Shown piece after piece: positions 9,401-16,397 of a stretch of DNA of 44,648 bases (position 1 is its first letter; the number at the start of each line of letters is the position of its first letter). Made by a program: the position numbers and the translations under genes. This DNA comes from a virus. The DNA lies in the IMG/VR virus record IMGVR_UViG_3300034774_000312, positions 1 to 44,648 of that record. One strand, written 5' to 3'. The notes beneath the pieces were generated by a model, which had not been told where the DNA came from, made no database searches, and was given only the letters and a program-made list of their open reading frames with translations.

Positions 9401-10718
9401 CGGCAGTACCTTCACCACTTCCACCACCCAGAGCACCGCCGCCTCCACCGCCACCACCGCCGCCGCCGCCGCCCATGCCACCCCCGCCACCCATGGGGTC
9501 AGGGAAGGGGCCCATGGCGAGCTTGGTGAGCTTGCGGCCGAGAGGCTCGGAAGCTTCGGCGAACATGCGGTTACGCGGAGTTACTGAAGCATTTTTTGGC
9601 AACCAAGGTGGGCTTACGGCAGAGTCCGCAGCCATGCTACGTTTTGCAGCAGCATTCAGGGCCTTTTCATCAAGCGGAGTCATACCTTTGGCCAAGAGGT
9701 CATGGAACCGTGCTTTGTTAGATTCCGCAAACTCCTTCAAACGTGCAGGACTTACTTTACTTTTCGCAGCCTGAACGGTGTCGTCTATCCAGCCCACAGA
9801 TACCGCTTCTTTTTCGTGAGAAGCGTAGCTGTACCGTCCCGCAGTCTTTTTACCAAACGCAACTTTTTCGGAAGGACTTGCGGCGTACGCAGCGCCTGCA
9901 CCGCCCAGCGCACCTACGCCGGCCCCTGTCATTGCATTCATCGTATGGGCGTCACCTAATGCTCCAGCAAGTGTTTTTTCCCCGTCAGCTAACTGCTTAG
10001 CAGTTGCGCCATGTTCTTGTGCTACTGCTTTTAACTTAGCCCCAGCTCCGCGGTTAGCTAGGTGGCTAAGGCCCCTACCGGCAGCACCTCCAGCTGCACC
10101 CAGTGTACCGCCTATGAGTGCGCCTTGAAGCCGATTGCCTTCTCCGGCAGCTCCTGCGCCCAGGCTAGCACCTGCCAGGCCGCCCGCTGCCATAGGGGCT
10201 GCCAAAGAGCGCATGAGCTGCCCGCTCCCGGGGACAGCGGCTTCTTTTACACTGGCGTAGCTGTACCGTCCCGTCGTCGGAGGGACGACAATGTTGCGGA
10301 TATCCACGTCGGTAGCGACGGTATCGGGAAGCTCGACGCCCTCACCCATGGAGGCGAGCGTGCCCTTGCTTGTCTCTTCGAGCCACTCCGGCGTGAGCGG
10401 AAGGAAAATATCCTTCGACTTCACGTACATCATGTCGAGAGGCTTGAGCTGATTGTCCGCAAGCACGGACGGGACGTAGATGTGCTCGCCGTTCTGCTCA
10501 AGGATGAACGCGCCGACGGCAGTCCCCATCTCGATATCCGAATCGAGAATCTTGAACGTAACAACGCTCACGACCAAGTCCGGGAACTTGGAGGTGAACA
10601 CCTGGTATGCCATCTGACTGAATTTGTTTTCGAAGAGACGCTTCTCGTCTTCTTGGGACGGCATGACCTGCTGTTGGTTTACAGCGGGGGAAAGCAGAGC
10701 CTGTTTACGAAGCGCCAT
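6447..10718 (-). CDS. Giant virion-type protein, 1423 aa, with glycine-zipper and Pro/Gly/Met-rich segments
   Basis: The N-terminal 150 residues look like a folded domain (FSQMAYQVFTSKFPDLVVSV and following). A Gly/Ala zipper module follows (about 165-285), flanked by two GRYSYAS..EA copies. Next come a poly-Gly tract (around 415-430), further Gly/Ala/Met segments, a long globular middle part (about 730-1140), and a collagen-like Pro/Gly/Met/Gln tail before a folded C-terminus. There are three K-T-A motifs. Length and mixed hydrophobic/low-complexity make-up suit an internal or ejected virion protein, but no tape-measure coiled-coil pattern or lysozyme motif was seen. It starts at an ATG with AAGGG upstream and runs into the 244-residue gene. 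The function is not recognised. Confidence 0.75.
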   Translation of the reverse strand: MALRKQALLSPAVNQQQVMPSQEDEKRLFENKFSQMAYQVFTSKFPDLVVSVVTFKILDSDIEMGTAVGAFILEQNGEHIYVPSVLADNQLKPLDMMYVKSKDIFLPLTPEWLEETSKGTLASMGEGVELPDTVATDVDIRNIVVPPTTGRYSYASVKEAAVPGSGQLMRSLAAPMAAGGLAGASLGAGAAGEGNRLQGALIGGTLGAAGGAAGRGLSHLANRGAGAKLKAVAQEHGATAKQLADGEKTLAGALGDAHTMNAMTGAGVGALGGAGAAYAASPSEKVAFGKKTAGRYSYASHEKEAVSVGWIDDTVQAAKSKVSPARLKEFAESNKARFHDLLAKGMTPLDEKALNAAAKRSMAADSAVSPPWLPKNASVTPRNRMFAEASEPLGRKLTKLAMGPFPDPMGGGGGMGGGGGGGGGGGGGALGGGSGEGTAEDFNPEIWATFIEQFQRIQQTTPGQALDGGILDLDTLSKMYKSHMKTWEMGQEAGQMTGAIPMDPAMQAQAAMQGGMPLGSQGGAPAEGGGMGPAGPGTAGMMPEPKMAAAPGGKVVGELANEAAHMVPHKGGGKSLSDITSAMGIGGALGAGAGGVQAAYDRDMADVPLAMLRGGIGGAVAAPLLGAVGRRAGMGPGGLSKHINEAQGMRAGEILGGLGGGQIMSRAKPGLVSEMTAPSQGAMREYYESMSPEDRMEMMRTASYNNIDSDIVAMVKHAQAGKTYTNRFMHFLTRAPNHVKQAFAIVMDKNPRLLKTAADIYGTESLLAALQPRKTAGMVSMGGGALYIADEKTSPSEYAESFGSGAPEAFNGVLLRGYHFKDTRPSLNLAMQTQEYHDFQDALASGVYRLYNLKGTPKSALVIPNPIDLCGEGRQWFPQNEKKLKAVKNDVSSGTSNKEPGSMGSYAMDCPDPDVERSHKSLRLAIFGNGDYVECHQVMGEQVTEALLKGTKLYSRLMKDGTSAPRKGKGVFVGRRGGHYHASTPVEITELTTSGKVSRGKIVSLGGFSTKKFVIDPRSPINRPKRLRDQNLVVIPASWKWMPLKEKKDSGDYLRTHEALSVIALDALGSMGASEAVARRAGQSMYSVDGERQTSKKEALHRLATTHHIHASAAEAMLKIAEHKGIARAYILAPQVAAAINYRVKIAQGMAAPQTPMGGPPAMAAPPPGAPGMPPGAPGMPPGAAPPPPQPPSAVDQAFQEQMAGLQGQMGQLQAQLDVLMSVQQRAMEIESGVPAGGDPSMQGMPPGMPPGAAVAPGAPMPPGGAPPPGPQGAMPPQQPGMPPQQGMPQDPNAQQQQGPPVMRTEEPSAQELAQQVNPDFLNQAGQLQETGAFDAGAIASLSKQPSLKALSSQYSANLEDSVDDLGRTLLTLYMQEPTLKEQLGDESFTELETQLRDTFRGLGDLVLGLTHNTAMLDDNAVA
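9823..10273 (-). repeat. 19-bp direct repeats flanking the glycine-zipper module of the giant virion gene
   Basis: The 19-base string GCGTAGCTGTACCGTCCCG occurs at 9823-9841 and again at 10255-10273, coding for the GRYSYA repeats in the 1423-residue protein. Between them lies the Gly/Ala zipper module of about 140 residues. The arrangement looks like a module that was inserted or duplicated with its edge. Exact identity over 19 bases goes beyond what conserving six residues would require. Confidence 0.75.
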
Positions 10719-10735
10719 AGTCGGTGCCCTTGTTA

Positions 10736-10942
10736 CTAGCGAGTCGTGACTACCCGAGGAGGCTGTACCTTAGCAGAACGATCTCGGATTTGCCGAGTGG
10801 TGGTGGGGAGCTTTGCCGGGACATCTGCGTTGTCGACGTTGTCAGCGTCGAATACGGAAAAGCCCGGGTCTCCAAGGGCTTGCCCGAGCTTACGCTGGAC
10901 AAGCTGAAGCCCGAGCTTTAACGCGGCGCGTTTTATGTGCAT
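10736..10942 (-). CDS. Small Lys/Leu-rich protein, 68 aa
   Basis: A 68-residue frame that fills the gap between the 478- and 1423-residue genes, in the same direction. It starts five bases after the upstream stop and ends 17 bases before the next start. The N-terminus (IKRAALKLGLQLVQRKLG) is amphipathic, with two K-L-G groups slightly reminiscent of the tag in the genes at 14276-16387. No ribosome site is obvious, so translation may rely on coupling. It fits the gap exactly, which is the main support; no function is recognised. Confidence 0.5.
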   Translation of the reverse strand: MHIKRAALKLGLQLVQRKLGQALGDPGFSVFDADNVDNADVPAKLPTTTRQIRDRSAKVQPPRVVTTR

Positions 10943-10947
10943 GTCAG

Positions 10948-12384
10948 TCAGGCATTTATGTTTTGCAGCGCCGCACGAAGAGAGCTCAGGGAGTTACGGC
11001 TAGCACCGTTGGCCGAAGCTTCTTTCTTGTGCTCCAGGCCCATCGGGAATTCCTTGCCCTCCATTTTGGGCTTGGGCATGGGAAGACCTTCGTCCTTGTC
11101 ACACTCGCAGTTTTTCTTGCCGCAGTCCGAGCACTTGGAATCCGAGTCATCCGACTCCTCATCTTTGTCCTCTTTGCCCTCCCCCTTCATGTGCGCCTTG
11201 AGCGCGGGGGGAAGTTCTTTGCCGAGCTTTTCAGTCTCGGCCTCAGGTGCTTTTGGGCGGGAGGCTGCCTCCGCGGCGGTCTTCAGGAAGTGATCCCGAA
11301 CGAGCTCAGCTGCGTTCTTCTCGGAGCCTAGCTGACCGTAGAGATCGTGGAGATACGCAGCACGCTGCGTGTCTTCCAGCCCCATCATGGCGCGCACATG
11401 TGCGACCTTGTGTTGCTCTTGCATTTGCTCGGGGAGGTAGGGAACCACGGACTGCGCGGTCTCCGTGAAGAGCTGATCGAAAGCCGAGGCCTTCTTTGAT
11501 CCGCCGTCGCTGCCCTGGATGTGCTCGATGGGGACGTTGGTCTTGCCGCTGTCGGTGGCCTTCGGGGCAAGCGGGTGTGCCTGCTCGGAACCCACCTGCG
11601 AGTTGGTTCCAGGAACCATGTCGCTGCGGCCGACGCCGTCCTCACCCTTGTTGGCGTAGTTCTCGGGGCGCCGCTGAGCTTCCAGCGCAGCCTCGGCGTT
11701 GCCGGACGCTGCCGCGGGCTGATCGTTCTGCTCTTGGCCCGGATCCATGAGGGAACCTGTGCCGGCCGCGACCTTCTGAATGATCGAGGCGAGCGAGCCA
11801 TGCTTGGCGGTGTTCTCGGTGACCGAGTTGCTGCCTTCGTCGGTGGCCTTCGGCTTCTCCGGGTGTTTCTCCTCAGTGCCGACGTTGCCCTGGCCCTTGC
11901 GCTCGTAGTTGCCGACGCCCTCTTCGCCCATGTTGGCGTAGTTCTCAGGACGACGCTGCGCTTCGAGAGCAGCCTCCGCATTGGACGAAGCAGCCGCAGG
12001 CTGATCGTTGGGGTTGTCGCCACCCTCCATCAGCGAGCCCGTCTCGGCTGCTGACTTCTCCATCAGAGCCCACGCTTCTTGCGTGGCTGTGGTGGAGGGA
12101 TCTGTGGCCTGCGCCGTCTTGGTGACGGAAGGGCTGTACTGATCCCCGGCCTCCTTGCAGAGGTGCTGGGAGGCACCCACTAGGTGTTCGCACAGATCAC
12201 TGGCGACTTTCTGGGTGAGGGCGTCACCTTGCAGGAACGGATCCGGCATGCCGGAGTTGTCTGCGATGTAGTCAGCCGCGTGATCCGCAGCTTCCTTGGA
12301 TGGATATACCAACGCCCCAGTCCGAATCAGTTCTGAATTCAGACCACGAACGAAAGCGCGCTTGAACAGCGGGGAATCAGCCAT
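10948..12384 (-). CDS. Virion-type protein, 478 aa, with two long internal repeats and a Cys cluster
   Basis: A 478-residue acidic protein. Residues 1-100 look folded. Residues 115-188 and 209-282 are two copies of one unit containing NDQPAAAS.NAEAALEAQRR and PENYAN. The second half is helical and K-x-A rich (VTKTAQ, IIQKVAAG, SKKASAF, FLKTAAEA, KKEASANG), followed by an acidic stretch and a tight Cys group, CSDCGKKNCECDKDEG (about 417-432), that could bind metal. A promoter-like motif and an AGGAG site lie upstream of the ATG at 12384. It lies between the RNA polymerase beta'-C gene and the giant virion gene. Probably structural; no family recognised. Confidence 0.72.
   Translation of the reverse strand: MADSPLFKRAFVRGLNSELIRTGALVYPSKEAADHAADYIADNSGMPDPFLQGDALTQKVASDLCEHLVGASQHLCKEAGDQYSPSVTKTAQATDPSTTATQEAWALMEKSAAETGSLMEGGDNPNDQPAAASSNAEAALEAQRRPENYANMGEEGVGNYERKGQGNVGTEEKHPEKPKATDEGSNSVTENTAKHGSLASIIQKVAAGTGSLMDPGQEQNDQPAAASGNAEAALEAQRRPENYANKGEDGVGRSDMVPGTNSQVGSEQAHPLAPKATDSGKTNVPIEHIQGSDGGSKKASAFDQLFTETAQSVVPYLPEQMQEQHKVAHVRAMMGLEDTQRAAYLHDLYGQLGSEKNAAELVRDHFLKTAAEAASRPKAPEAETEKLGKELPPALKAHMKGEGKEDKDEESDDSDSKCSDCGKKNCECDKDEGLPMPKPKMEGKEFPMGLEHKKEASANGASRNSLSSLRAALQNINA
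11539..12042 (-). repeat. Two diverged copies of a 74-residue coding repeat
   Basis: Within the 478-residue gene, bases 11821-12042 and 11539-11760 encode two matching 74-residue units (TGSLM, then NDQPAAAS, NAEAALEAQRR, PENYAN, G-E-x-GVG, ending KATD followed by a G/S pair). The copies are separated by about 20 residues. They differ at many positions, so the duplication is old or the units have diverged under selection. Confidence 0.85.
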
Positions 12385-12403
12385 TTCTACCTGCTCCTCT
12401 AGA

Positions 12404-12446
12404 GGTATCGACGGTAATGATAGCTTGGATTTGTTTTGAACCCAAG
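12404..12446 (-). promoter_or_regulatory. Candidate phage late promoter (copy 2)
   Basis: The minus strand of this 80-base gap reads CTTGGGTTCA, then 14 bases counted from GTTCA, then TATCATTA, then a TCGATACC box. This is the same layout as at 665-707, with identical spacing. It sits upstream of the ATG at 12384 and just downstream of the RNA polymerase beta'-C gene. Shared boxes with unrelated bases between them argue for a promoter rather than a local duplication. Confidence 0.6.
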
Positions 12447-12464
12447 CGGATTAACCTACCGATT

Positions 12465-14279
12465 TCAATAACGACCTGCCGGACCTTCGCCAAATTCTGA
12501 ACTGAAAATGAGTCCTGGAACCGGATGAGTGCCATGCACTTGGGACGACTGCCCTTTTTGGGCACCTTCGAGGATCGTTTGCTTGAGGTATCGGTGTCCC
12601 AAGCGCACGGCCCAGTCAGGGTTTAACAATGGGTTGCGTGTCGCTGGGGCCATGACCGGGCTTACGACAGGGGCGTTCATTGTGATCTTGACGCGCCTGA
12701 TGTTGGCGCGTTGGAGCTCCTTTACCATAGGAGCAGTGATTTGGGTACCGGCCAAGTGATGCAGGACACCCTCACCTAGATACTTGCCTTCAGCCTTTGC
12801 CACGGGGAGAGTCTCGATACTACTCGCGACGATATTACGGAATCGATTGTAGTCGATGACGTCGCCGCGGACTAAGCCATGCTCTGCCGAGTCCTTGTCA
12901 TCGATATCCTCGATGCGGAGGTGATTCAATGTTGACTTGGCGAGGATCTCGAAATGGCGACGGTCTACGTTGATACCGCTGTTCTTGTATATCCCGGCCA
13001 AGGACTCAACGACGTAGTCGCGTCCAGCACCCAGCCCTTTGTGCTTGACGACTTCGTCAGGCCGAGGAACACCATCGGACAAGGCGTCGCCTGCGTAGAC
13101 TTTGTCCCCTACTTTTACGATAGGCTCCAAGCCTTGACCTACGTGCTGGGTATCCGTACCCATCGTGATGAAATGGCCCCCCTGGGGCGCGGTATCTACA
13201 GCGTCTACTGTACCCGTTATAGGGGCAAGGATCGCTTTGTTCTTGAATGACGACGGCGATTCCAGAATGGCGCGGAACCCGGTCAGCCCGGACAGATGTG
13301 CTTTGTCTCCCCCGGAAACACGAACACCGTGCTTGGCGTCCAGCGCCAACTGGGTGAGTGGTTCCCCTAAGGACTGGCTAGCGCGGATACCAAGGTTGTC
13401 CCCAATCTTGTTCAATTTTCCTGTGCTGTCGAGCCCAGCACATTTCTGGCACAAGCCAGGGCCTGATTCGCATGTCATCGGAGAGCGCACTAAGACAGAA
13501 CTCAGCTTCTGTTTTTTCAGCTGGCTGAGTACGCGAGGGGTGACCAGGGTCCCGGCTTTCAGAGAGCTCTCAGCGCGAGCCAAGTAACGATCTAGTAGGT
13601 TTGGATCTCCCACAGGGAAGCTCAGACCGTTGCGGGAACCGCAGTCCACTTCGATCACTACTTGATGGCTGGTGTTGTTTACCAAGATCTTGGATAAATC
13701 ACCGGGTTCGGTGACTTCAATGTTGGTCTTAACGGCGGCCATGCGCGCTTCACGATTAGTAGCCCACCACTCAGAGGGACGTAGCCCCTCGGAGTAGCTG
13801 TGTACCGTGAGCCAGGGCTGAAGGTCGTCCTTCTCATCGCTTGCTGCAGCTGGAGCTCCCACCGCACGCATCAACTGAAGCGCCTTACCTCGCGCACCCG
13901 CACGGGCCATGTCACCCATGGTCCCCGGGTGTGTCATAGCGTAGTCAATGAGCTGGTCCTGTGCGCCAGAGATTATCCCTTGGCGTTCCTTGCGGGTCTT
14001 GGCTTTGCGGATCGCCTTCAGCGCGGGCAAGGTAATGGCGTTGCGTTTTGCATATAGGGGAGCAATATCGTCGAGTCCTACAGACACACCCTCGTGTGTA
14101 GCGAACTCGTCGCCCAAGCGTTTAACTTCTGTGATGACATTCACGTAGTTCGTGGGATCGTCTTTGGCCAGACGCGTCATCTGGGTCTGAAGCTTGCGCT
14201 TGGTGTATGCGCCGTCGGGACGGTACGCTTTAGGTATCGCCTCGTTCAATAGAAACTGCCCGAACGTGTCGGCCATCAC
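12465..14279 (-). CDS. RNA polymerase beta' subunit, C-terminal part (beta''/rpoC2-like, 604 aa)
   Basis: The chain carries the C-terminal half of beta'. VSVGLDDI (66-72) matches the ASVGIDDM region; ARAGARGKALQL (125-136) and SYSEGLRPSEWW to AAVKTNIE (161-188) match the bridge-helix region and what follows. C213, C270, C277 and C280 match the second zinc site; RASQSLGEPLTQLALDAKHG (299-318) matches the trigger-loop region, keeping the His but with Asp and Lys where the bacterial enzyme has Arg and Phe. It must pair with the beta/beta'-N chain at 16398-20798. The split falls close to that between cyanobacterial rpoC1 and rpoC2. The first codon is GTG, followed at once by ATG; it overlaps the upstream stop by four bases. 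Assignment firm; whether it works in the cell or is packaged in the virion is open. Confidence 0.93.
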   Translation of the reverse strand: MMADTFGQFLLNEAIPKAYRPDGAYTKRKLQTQMTRLAKDDPTNYVNVITEVKRLGDEFATHEGVSVGLDDIAPLYAKRNAITLPALKAIRKAKTRKERQGIISGAQDQLIDYAMTHPGTMGDMARAGARGKALQLMRAVGAPAAASDEKDDLQPWLTVHSYSEGLRPSEWWATNREARMAAVKTNIEVTEPGDLSKILVNNTSHQVVIEVDCGSRNGLSFPVGDPNLLDRYLARAESSLKAGTLVTPRVLSQLKKQKLSSVLVRSPMTCESGPGLCQKCAGLDSTGKLNKIGDNLGIRASQSLGEPLTQLALDAKHGVRVSGGDKAHLSGLTGFRAILESPSSFKNKAILAPITGTVDAVDTAPQGGHFITMGTDTQHVGQGLEPIVKVGDKVYAGDALSDGVPRPDEVVKHKGLGAGRDYVVESLAGIYKNSGINVDRRHFEILAKSTLNHLRIEDIDDKDSAEHGLVRGDVIDYNRFRNIVASSIETLPVAKAEGKYLGEGVLHHLAGTQITAPMVKELQRANIRRVKITMNAPVVSPVMAPATRNPLLNPDWAVRLGHRYLKQTILEGAQKGQSSQVHGTHPVPGLIFSSEFGEGPAGRY

Positions 14280-15001
14280 GCACCGCTGAAGCGGGGGATC
14301 CCCATCTCCTCATTACGAGTACCAGCGTCACCGCCTTCCATGGAAGCATCCCCGCTCCACGCCGCGCCGTCATCTTCGGGGGGCGCGTCCTCGATCTCCA
14401 TGTTGGGATCGGCTTCTTCTTCCGTGCCGTCTTGGTTGGCGAAGTCGACGAACATGTCGGAAGTGGGTGCTTGGCTCTCTCCCATTCCCTCGGGGGAAGC
14501 TTCCATGCCTTCCAGCATGGCTGCCATTTCCTCCGGAGGAATCTCACCCTCAGGCATACCCTCTTCGGGCATTCCCTCGGGCGGCATTCCCTCTTCGGGC
14601 ATTCCCTCCATGCCCTCTAGCATGGCTGCCATTTCTTCAGGAGGAAGTTCACCCTCAGGCGGCATACCTTCCATGCCCTCTTCCGGCATTCCCTCGGGCG
14701 GCATACCTTCCATGCCCTCTAGCATGGCTGCCATTTCTTCTGGCGGGAGCTCACCTTCGGGCATGCCCTCTTCAGGCATTCCTTCGGGGGGCATACCCTC
14801 CTCGGCGCCACCTTCTGCTTGCTGCTGAGCTACTAGAGCGGCCAGCAGTTCTTCCGGGATTTCCTCTTCCTCTTCTGGAGGGGGAGGGGCACCTTCAGGT
14901 GACTCGGTGGGGTCTTCCTCTTCCTCACCCACGCCCTGGTAGGGCATACCGATTTTCAGGAAGGCTGCCCTGCAGCCGAGGAGGTATGCGTAGTTTGACA
15001 T
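14276..15001 (-). CDS. Acidic repeat protein with N-terminal Y-x-x-LG tag (241 aa)
   Basis: After a short N-terminal tag (YAYLLGCRAAFLKIGM, residues 4-19) the protein is almost entirely Glu, Met, Pro and Gly: an acidic run, then three repeats built on PPEEMAAMLEGME with EGMPPEGMPEEGM linkers, then an acidic tail. It has no recognisable fold and is probably disordered and strongly negatively charged. Similar tags occur in the genes at 15506-15988 and 15992-16387. It lies between the two RNA polymerase genes, with a four-base overlap into beta'-C. A head-internal, scaffold-like or DNA-mimic role could be imagined; none is shown. Confidence 0.72.
   Translation of the reverse strand: MSNYAYLLGCRAAFLKIGMPYQGVGEEEEDPTESPEGAPPPPEEEEEIPEELLAALVAQQQAEGGAEEGMPPEGMPEEGMPEGELPPEEMAAMLEGMEGMPPEGMPEEGMEGMPPEGELPPEEMAAMLEGMEGMPEEGMPPEGMPEEGMPEGEIPPEEMAAMLEGMEASPEGMGESQAPTSDMFVDFANQDGTEEEADPNMEIEDAPPEDDGAAWSGDASMEGGDAGTRNEEMGIPRFSGA
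14485..14805 (-). repeat. Tandem coding repeat (PPEEMAAMLEGME units)
   Basis: Three near-identical blocks containing AGCATGGCTGCCATTTC on the plus strand (near 14514, 14619 and 14715) mark a repeat of roughly 100 bases, with shorter EGMPEEGM sub-repeats between. The unit encodes Glu/Met/Pro/Gly-rich peptide in the 241-residue gene. Copy number is likely to vary by slippage, and this is a place where short-read assembly could miscount. Confidence 0.8.
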
Positions 15002-15003
15002 GC

Positions 15004-15495
15004 TTACTCTTCTTCGTCGTCAGACTCAGGGTCAGCGGGGGATTCGGTGTCTTCGGGAGTTCGCTCGACGTTGAGCTTTGACTCTACCAGCTTTGCGAGT
15101 GCTTCTGCACCCATCTCGGCCAGGCCCGTATTTTTGAGGCCCTCGGCGATGAAATCAACGGCGGCATTCTTCTTCTCGTCACCAGAGACAGGGTCCTTGC
15201 CCTCCTTGAGAGCTTTGCGTCCCTGCTCGTGGCCAAAGGCAATGCCCTTAGTGATCCACTCGTCGAGCATTACTTCGTGGCGCTCGGCCACGTCGATGTT
15301 GGCCTTGGCCTCGATGACCTTGACCAGCTTGCTGACCAAGACGAGGATCAGCGGGGTCGCGATGACCACCACGATCTCCAGGAGGTGCGCGACGATCGCC
15401 TGCCAGAACTCCTGGCCCTCTACCGCTTCACCCTCACCGCCACACCCGATGAGCAGGAGTGCGAAGAACAATACGAATGTGATTTTACGATTCAT
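15004..15495 (-). CDS. Small membrane protein with lipobox-like signal, holin-like (163 aa)
   Basis: Residues 1-18 form a signal-type sequence, MNRKITFVLFFALLLIGC, with Cys18 in a lipobox-like LLIGC context. A second hydrophobic segment follows (EIVVVIATPLILVLVSKLV, about 40-58), then a charged amphipathic region and an acidic tail. This layout, one strong transmembrane helix followed by a charged helical domain, resembles phage LL-H-type holins. Alternatives are a lipoprotein or another lysis/envelope protein. It is embedded between the small virion-like genes and uses the same tight spacing. The membrane location is well supported; the holin call is tentative. Confidence 0.6.
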   Translation of the reverse strand: MNRKITFVLFFALLLIGCGGEGEAVEGQEFWQAIVAHLLEIVVVIATPLILVLVSKLVKVIEAKANIDVAERHEVMLDEWITKGIAFGHEQGRKALKEGKDPVSGDEKKNAAVDFIAEGLKNTGLAEMGAEALAKLVESKLNVERTPEDTESPADPESDDEEE

Positions 15496-15505
15496 GGTTC
15501 ATCCT

Positions 15506-15988
15506 TTAGCTTGAGAGCCCAAGCTTGTCTAGGGCATGCTGCGAGCCCAGCTGGTACGCGTACGCGGGTCGGAATGAAGCTTCCTTCTCTTCCGAGTCTT
15601 TGTCCTTGGACTTCCTTTTGGGTCCCTTGCGTCCGGCTTTGAGCCCTGCGTGCATTGGAAGAACGAGTGACCCTACTCCTCCTGTGGCACTGATTGCGCC
15701 GGAGCCTAAGAGAGCAGCCAGGCTACTGGGGGCTAAGCCACGTAAGCCCGCGGATAAGCCACCTGTGGCTCCTCCTACTAGAGCTCCGGAAGCAGCCCCC
15801 GCCCCCATACCGCGGCCTATCCCACCTAGGGTATCCCCTGAGTCGGAGGACAGGCCTCCAGCTACTCCGCCCAAAACCCCACCGCTCAGACCCCCGCCTA
15901 TGGTACCCGCAGCCGCACCTCCCAGACCATGCAGGCCTCCGCTCACCAACCGCTTTGCAAGGGATGCTATTTTTTCGTTGGCAGACAT
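15506..15988 (-). CDS. Glycine-zipper protein with C-terminal Y-x-LG tag (160 aa)
   Basis: A Lys-containing start (NEKIASLAKRLV) is followed by about 90 residues of Gly/Ala/Leu/Ser repeats with G-x-x-x-G spacing (residues 15-110), able to form a membrane-inserting or oligomeric glycine zipper. Next comes a short basic/acidic linker (KGPKRKSKDKDSEEKEAS) and a C-terminal tag, YAYQLGSQHALDKLGL (143-158). The tag matches those at the N-termini of the genes at 14276-15001 and 15992-16387. Function unknown; a virion-internal or membrane-penetration protein fits the make-up. Confidence 0.68.
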   Translation of the reverse strand: MSANEKIASLAKRLVSGGLHGLGGAAAGTIGGGLSGGVLGGVAGGLSSDSGDTLGGIGRGMGAGAASGALVGGATGGLSAGLRGLAPSSLAALLGSGAISATGGVGSLVLPMHAGLKAGRKGPKRKSKDKDSEEKEASFRPAYAYQLGSQHALDKLGLSS

Positions 15989-15991
15989 TGA

Positions 15992-16387
15992 TTACCTTTG
16001 TGGCATTACAGGGCGCGCGGCAGGCACCCCCGTGGGGACACCGGAGGCAGCGTTGAGCTGACCCATCGTCTTATTGTAGGTCGCGCCTGTGCGCTGCTTC
16101 ACATCGTGTGCTGCATCATAGGCGGTAGTGGCAGGAGCGCTGAGCATTTCTTGCCCCGCATACCCTCCAGCCAAGCCCCCGGCGAGGCTACCTGCAGGAC
16201 CACCGGCTGCGCTTCCGACAACTCCGCCGGCTATGCCACCCGCGATGTTGCCCGCAAAGCCGGTGACGTCACCAATGGTTCCGCGGGTCTTGGCGTGGGC
16301 CGCAGCCTCCTGCGGAGAGTTGAAGGTGAGCTGCATGCCCAACTTCACCAGCGCGTCGTGGCGCCCGAGCTCGTAGTAGGTACTCAC
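15992..16387 (-). CDS. Glycine-zipper protein with N-terminal Y-x-LG tag (131 aa)
   Basis: Starts with the tag YYELGRHDALVKLGM (residues 4-18), then a polar linker, then a glycine-zipper stretch (VTGFAGNIAGGIAGGVVGSA and on, about 40-80). The remainder is polar and ends Pro/Ala-rich. It has the same two parts as its neighbour at 15506-15988 but in the reverse order. It directly follows the beta/beta'-N gene with ten bases between. No family recognised; likely a virion or membrane-active protein. Confidence 0.68.
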   Translation of the reverse strand: MSTYYELGRHDALVKLGMQLTFNSPQEAAAHAKTRGTIGDVTGFAGNIAGGIAGGVVGSAAGGPAGSLAGGLAGGYAGQEMLSAPATTAYDAAHDVKQRTGATYNKTMGQLNAASGVPTGVPAARPVMPQR

Positions 16388-16397
16388 GAGTTGATCT

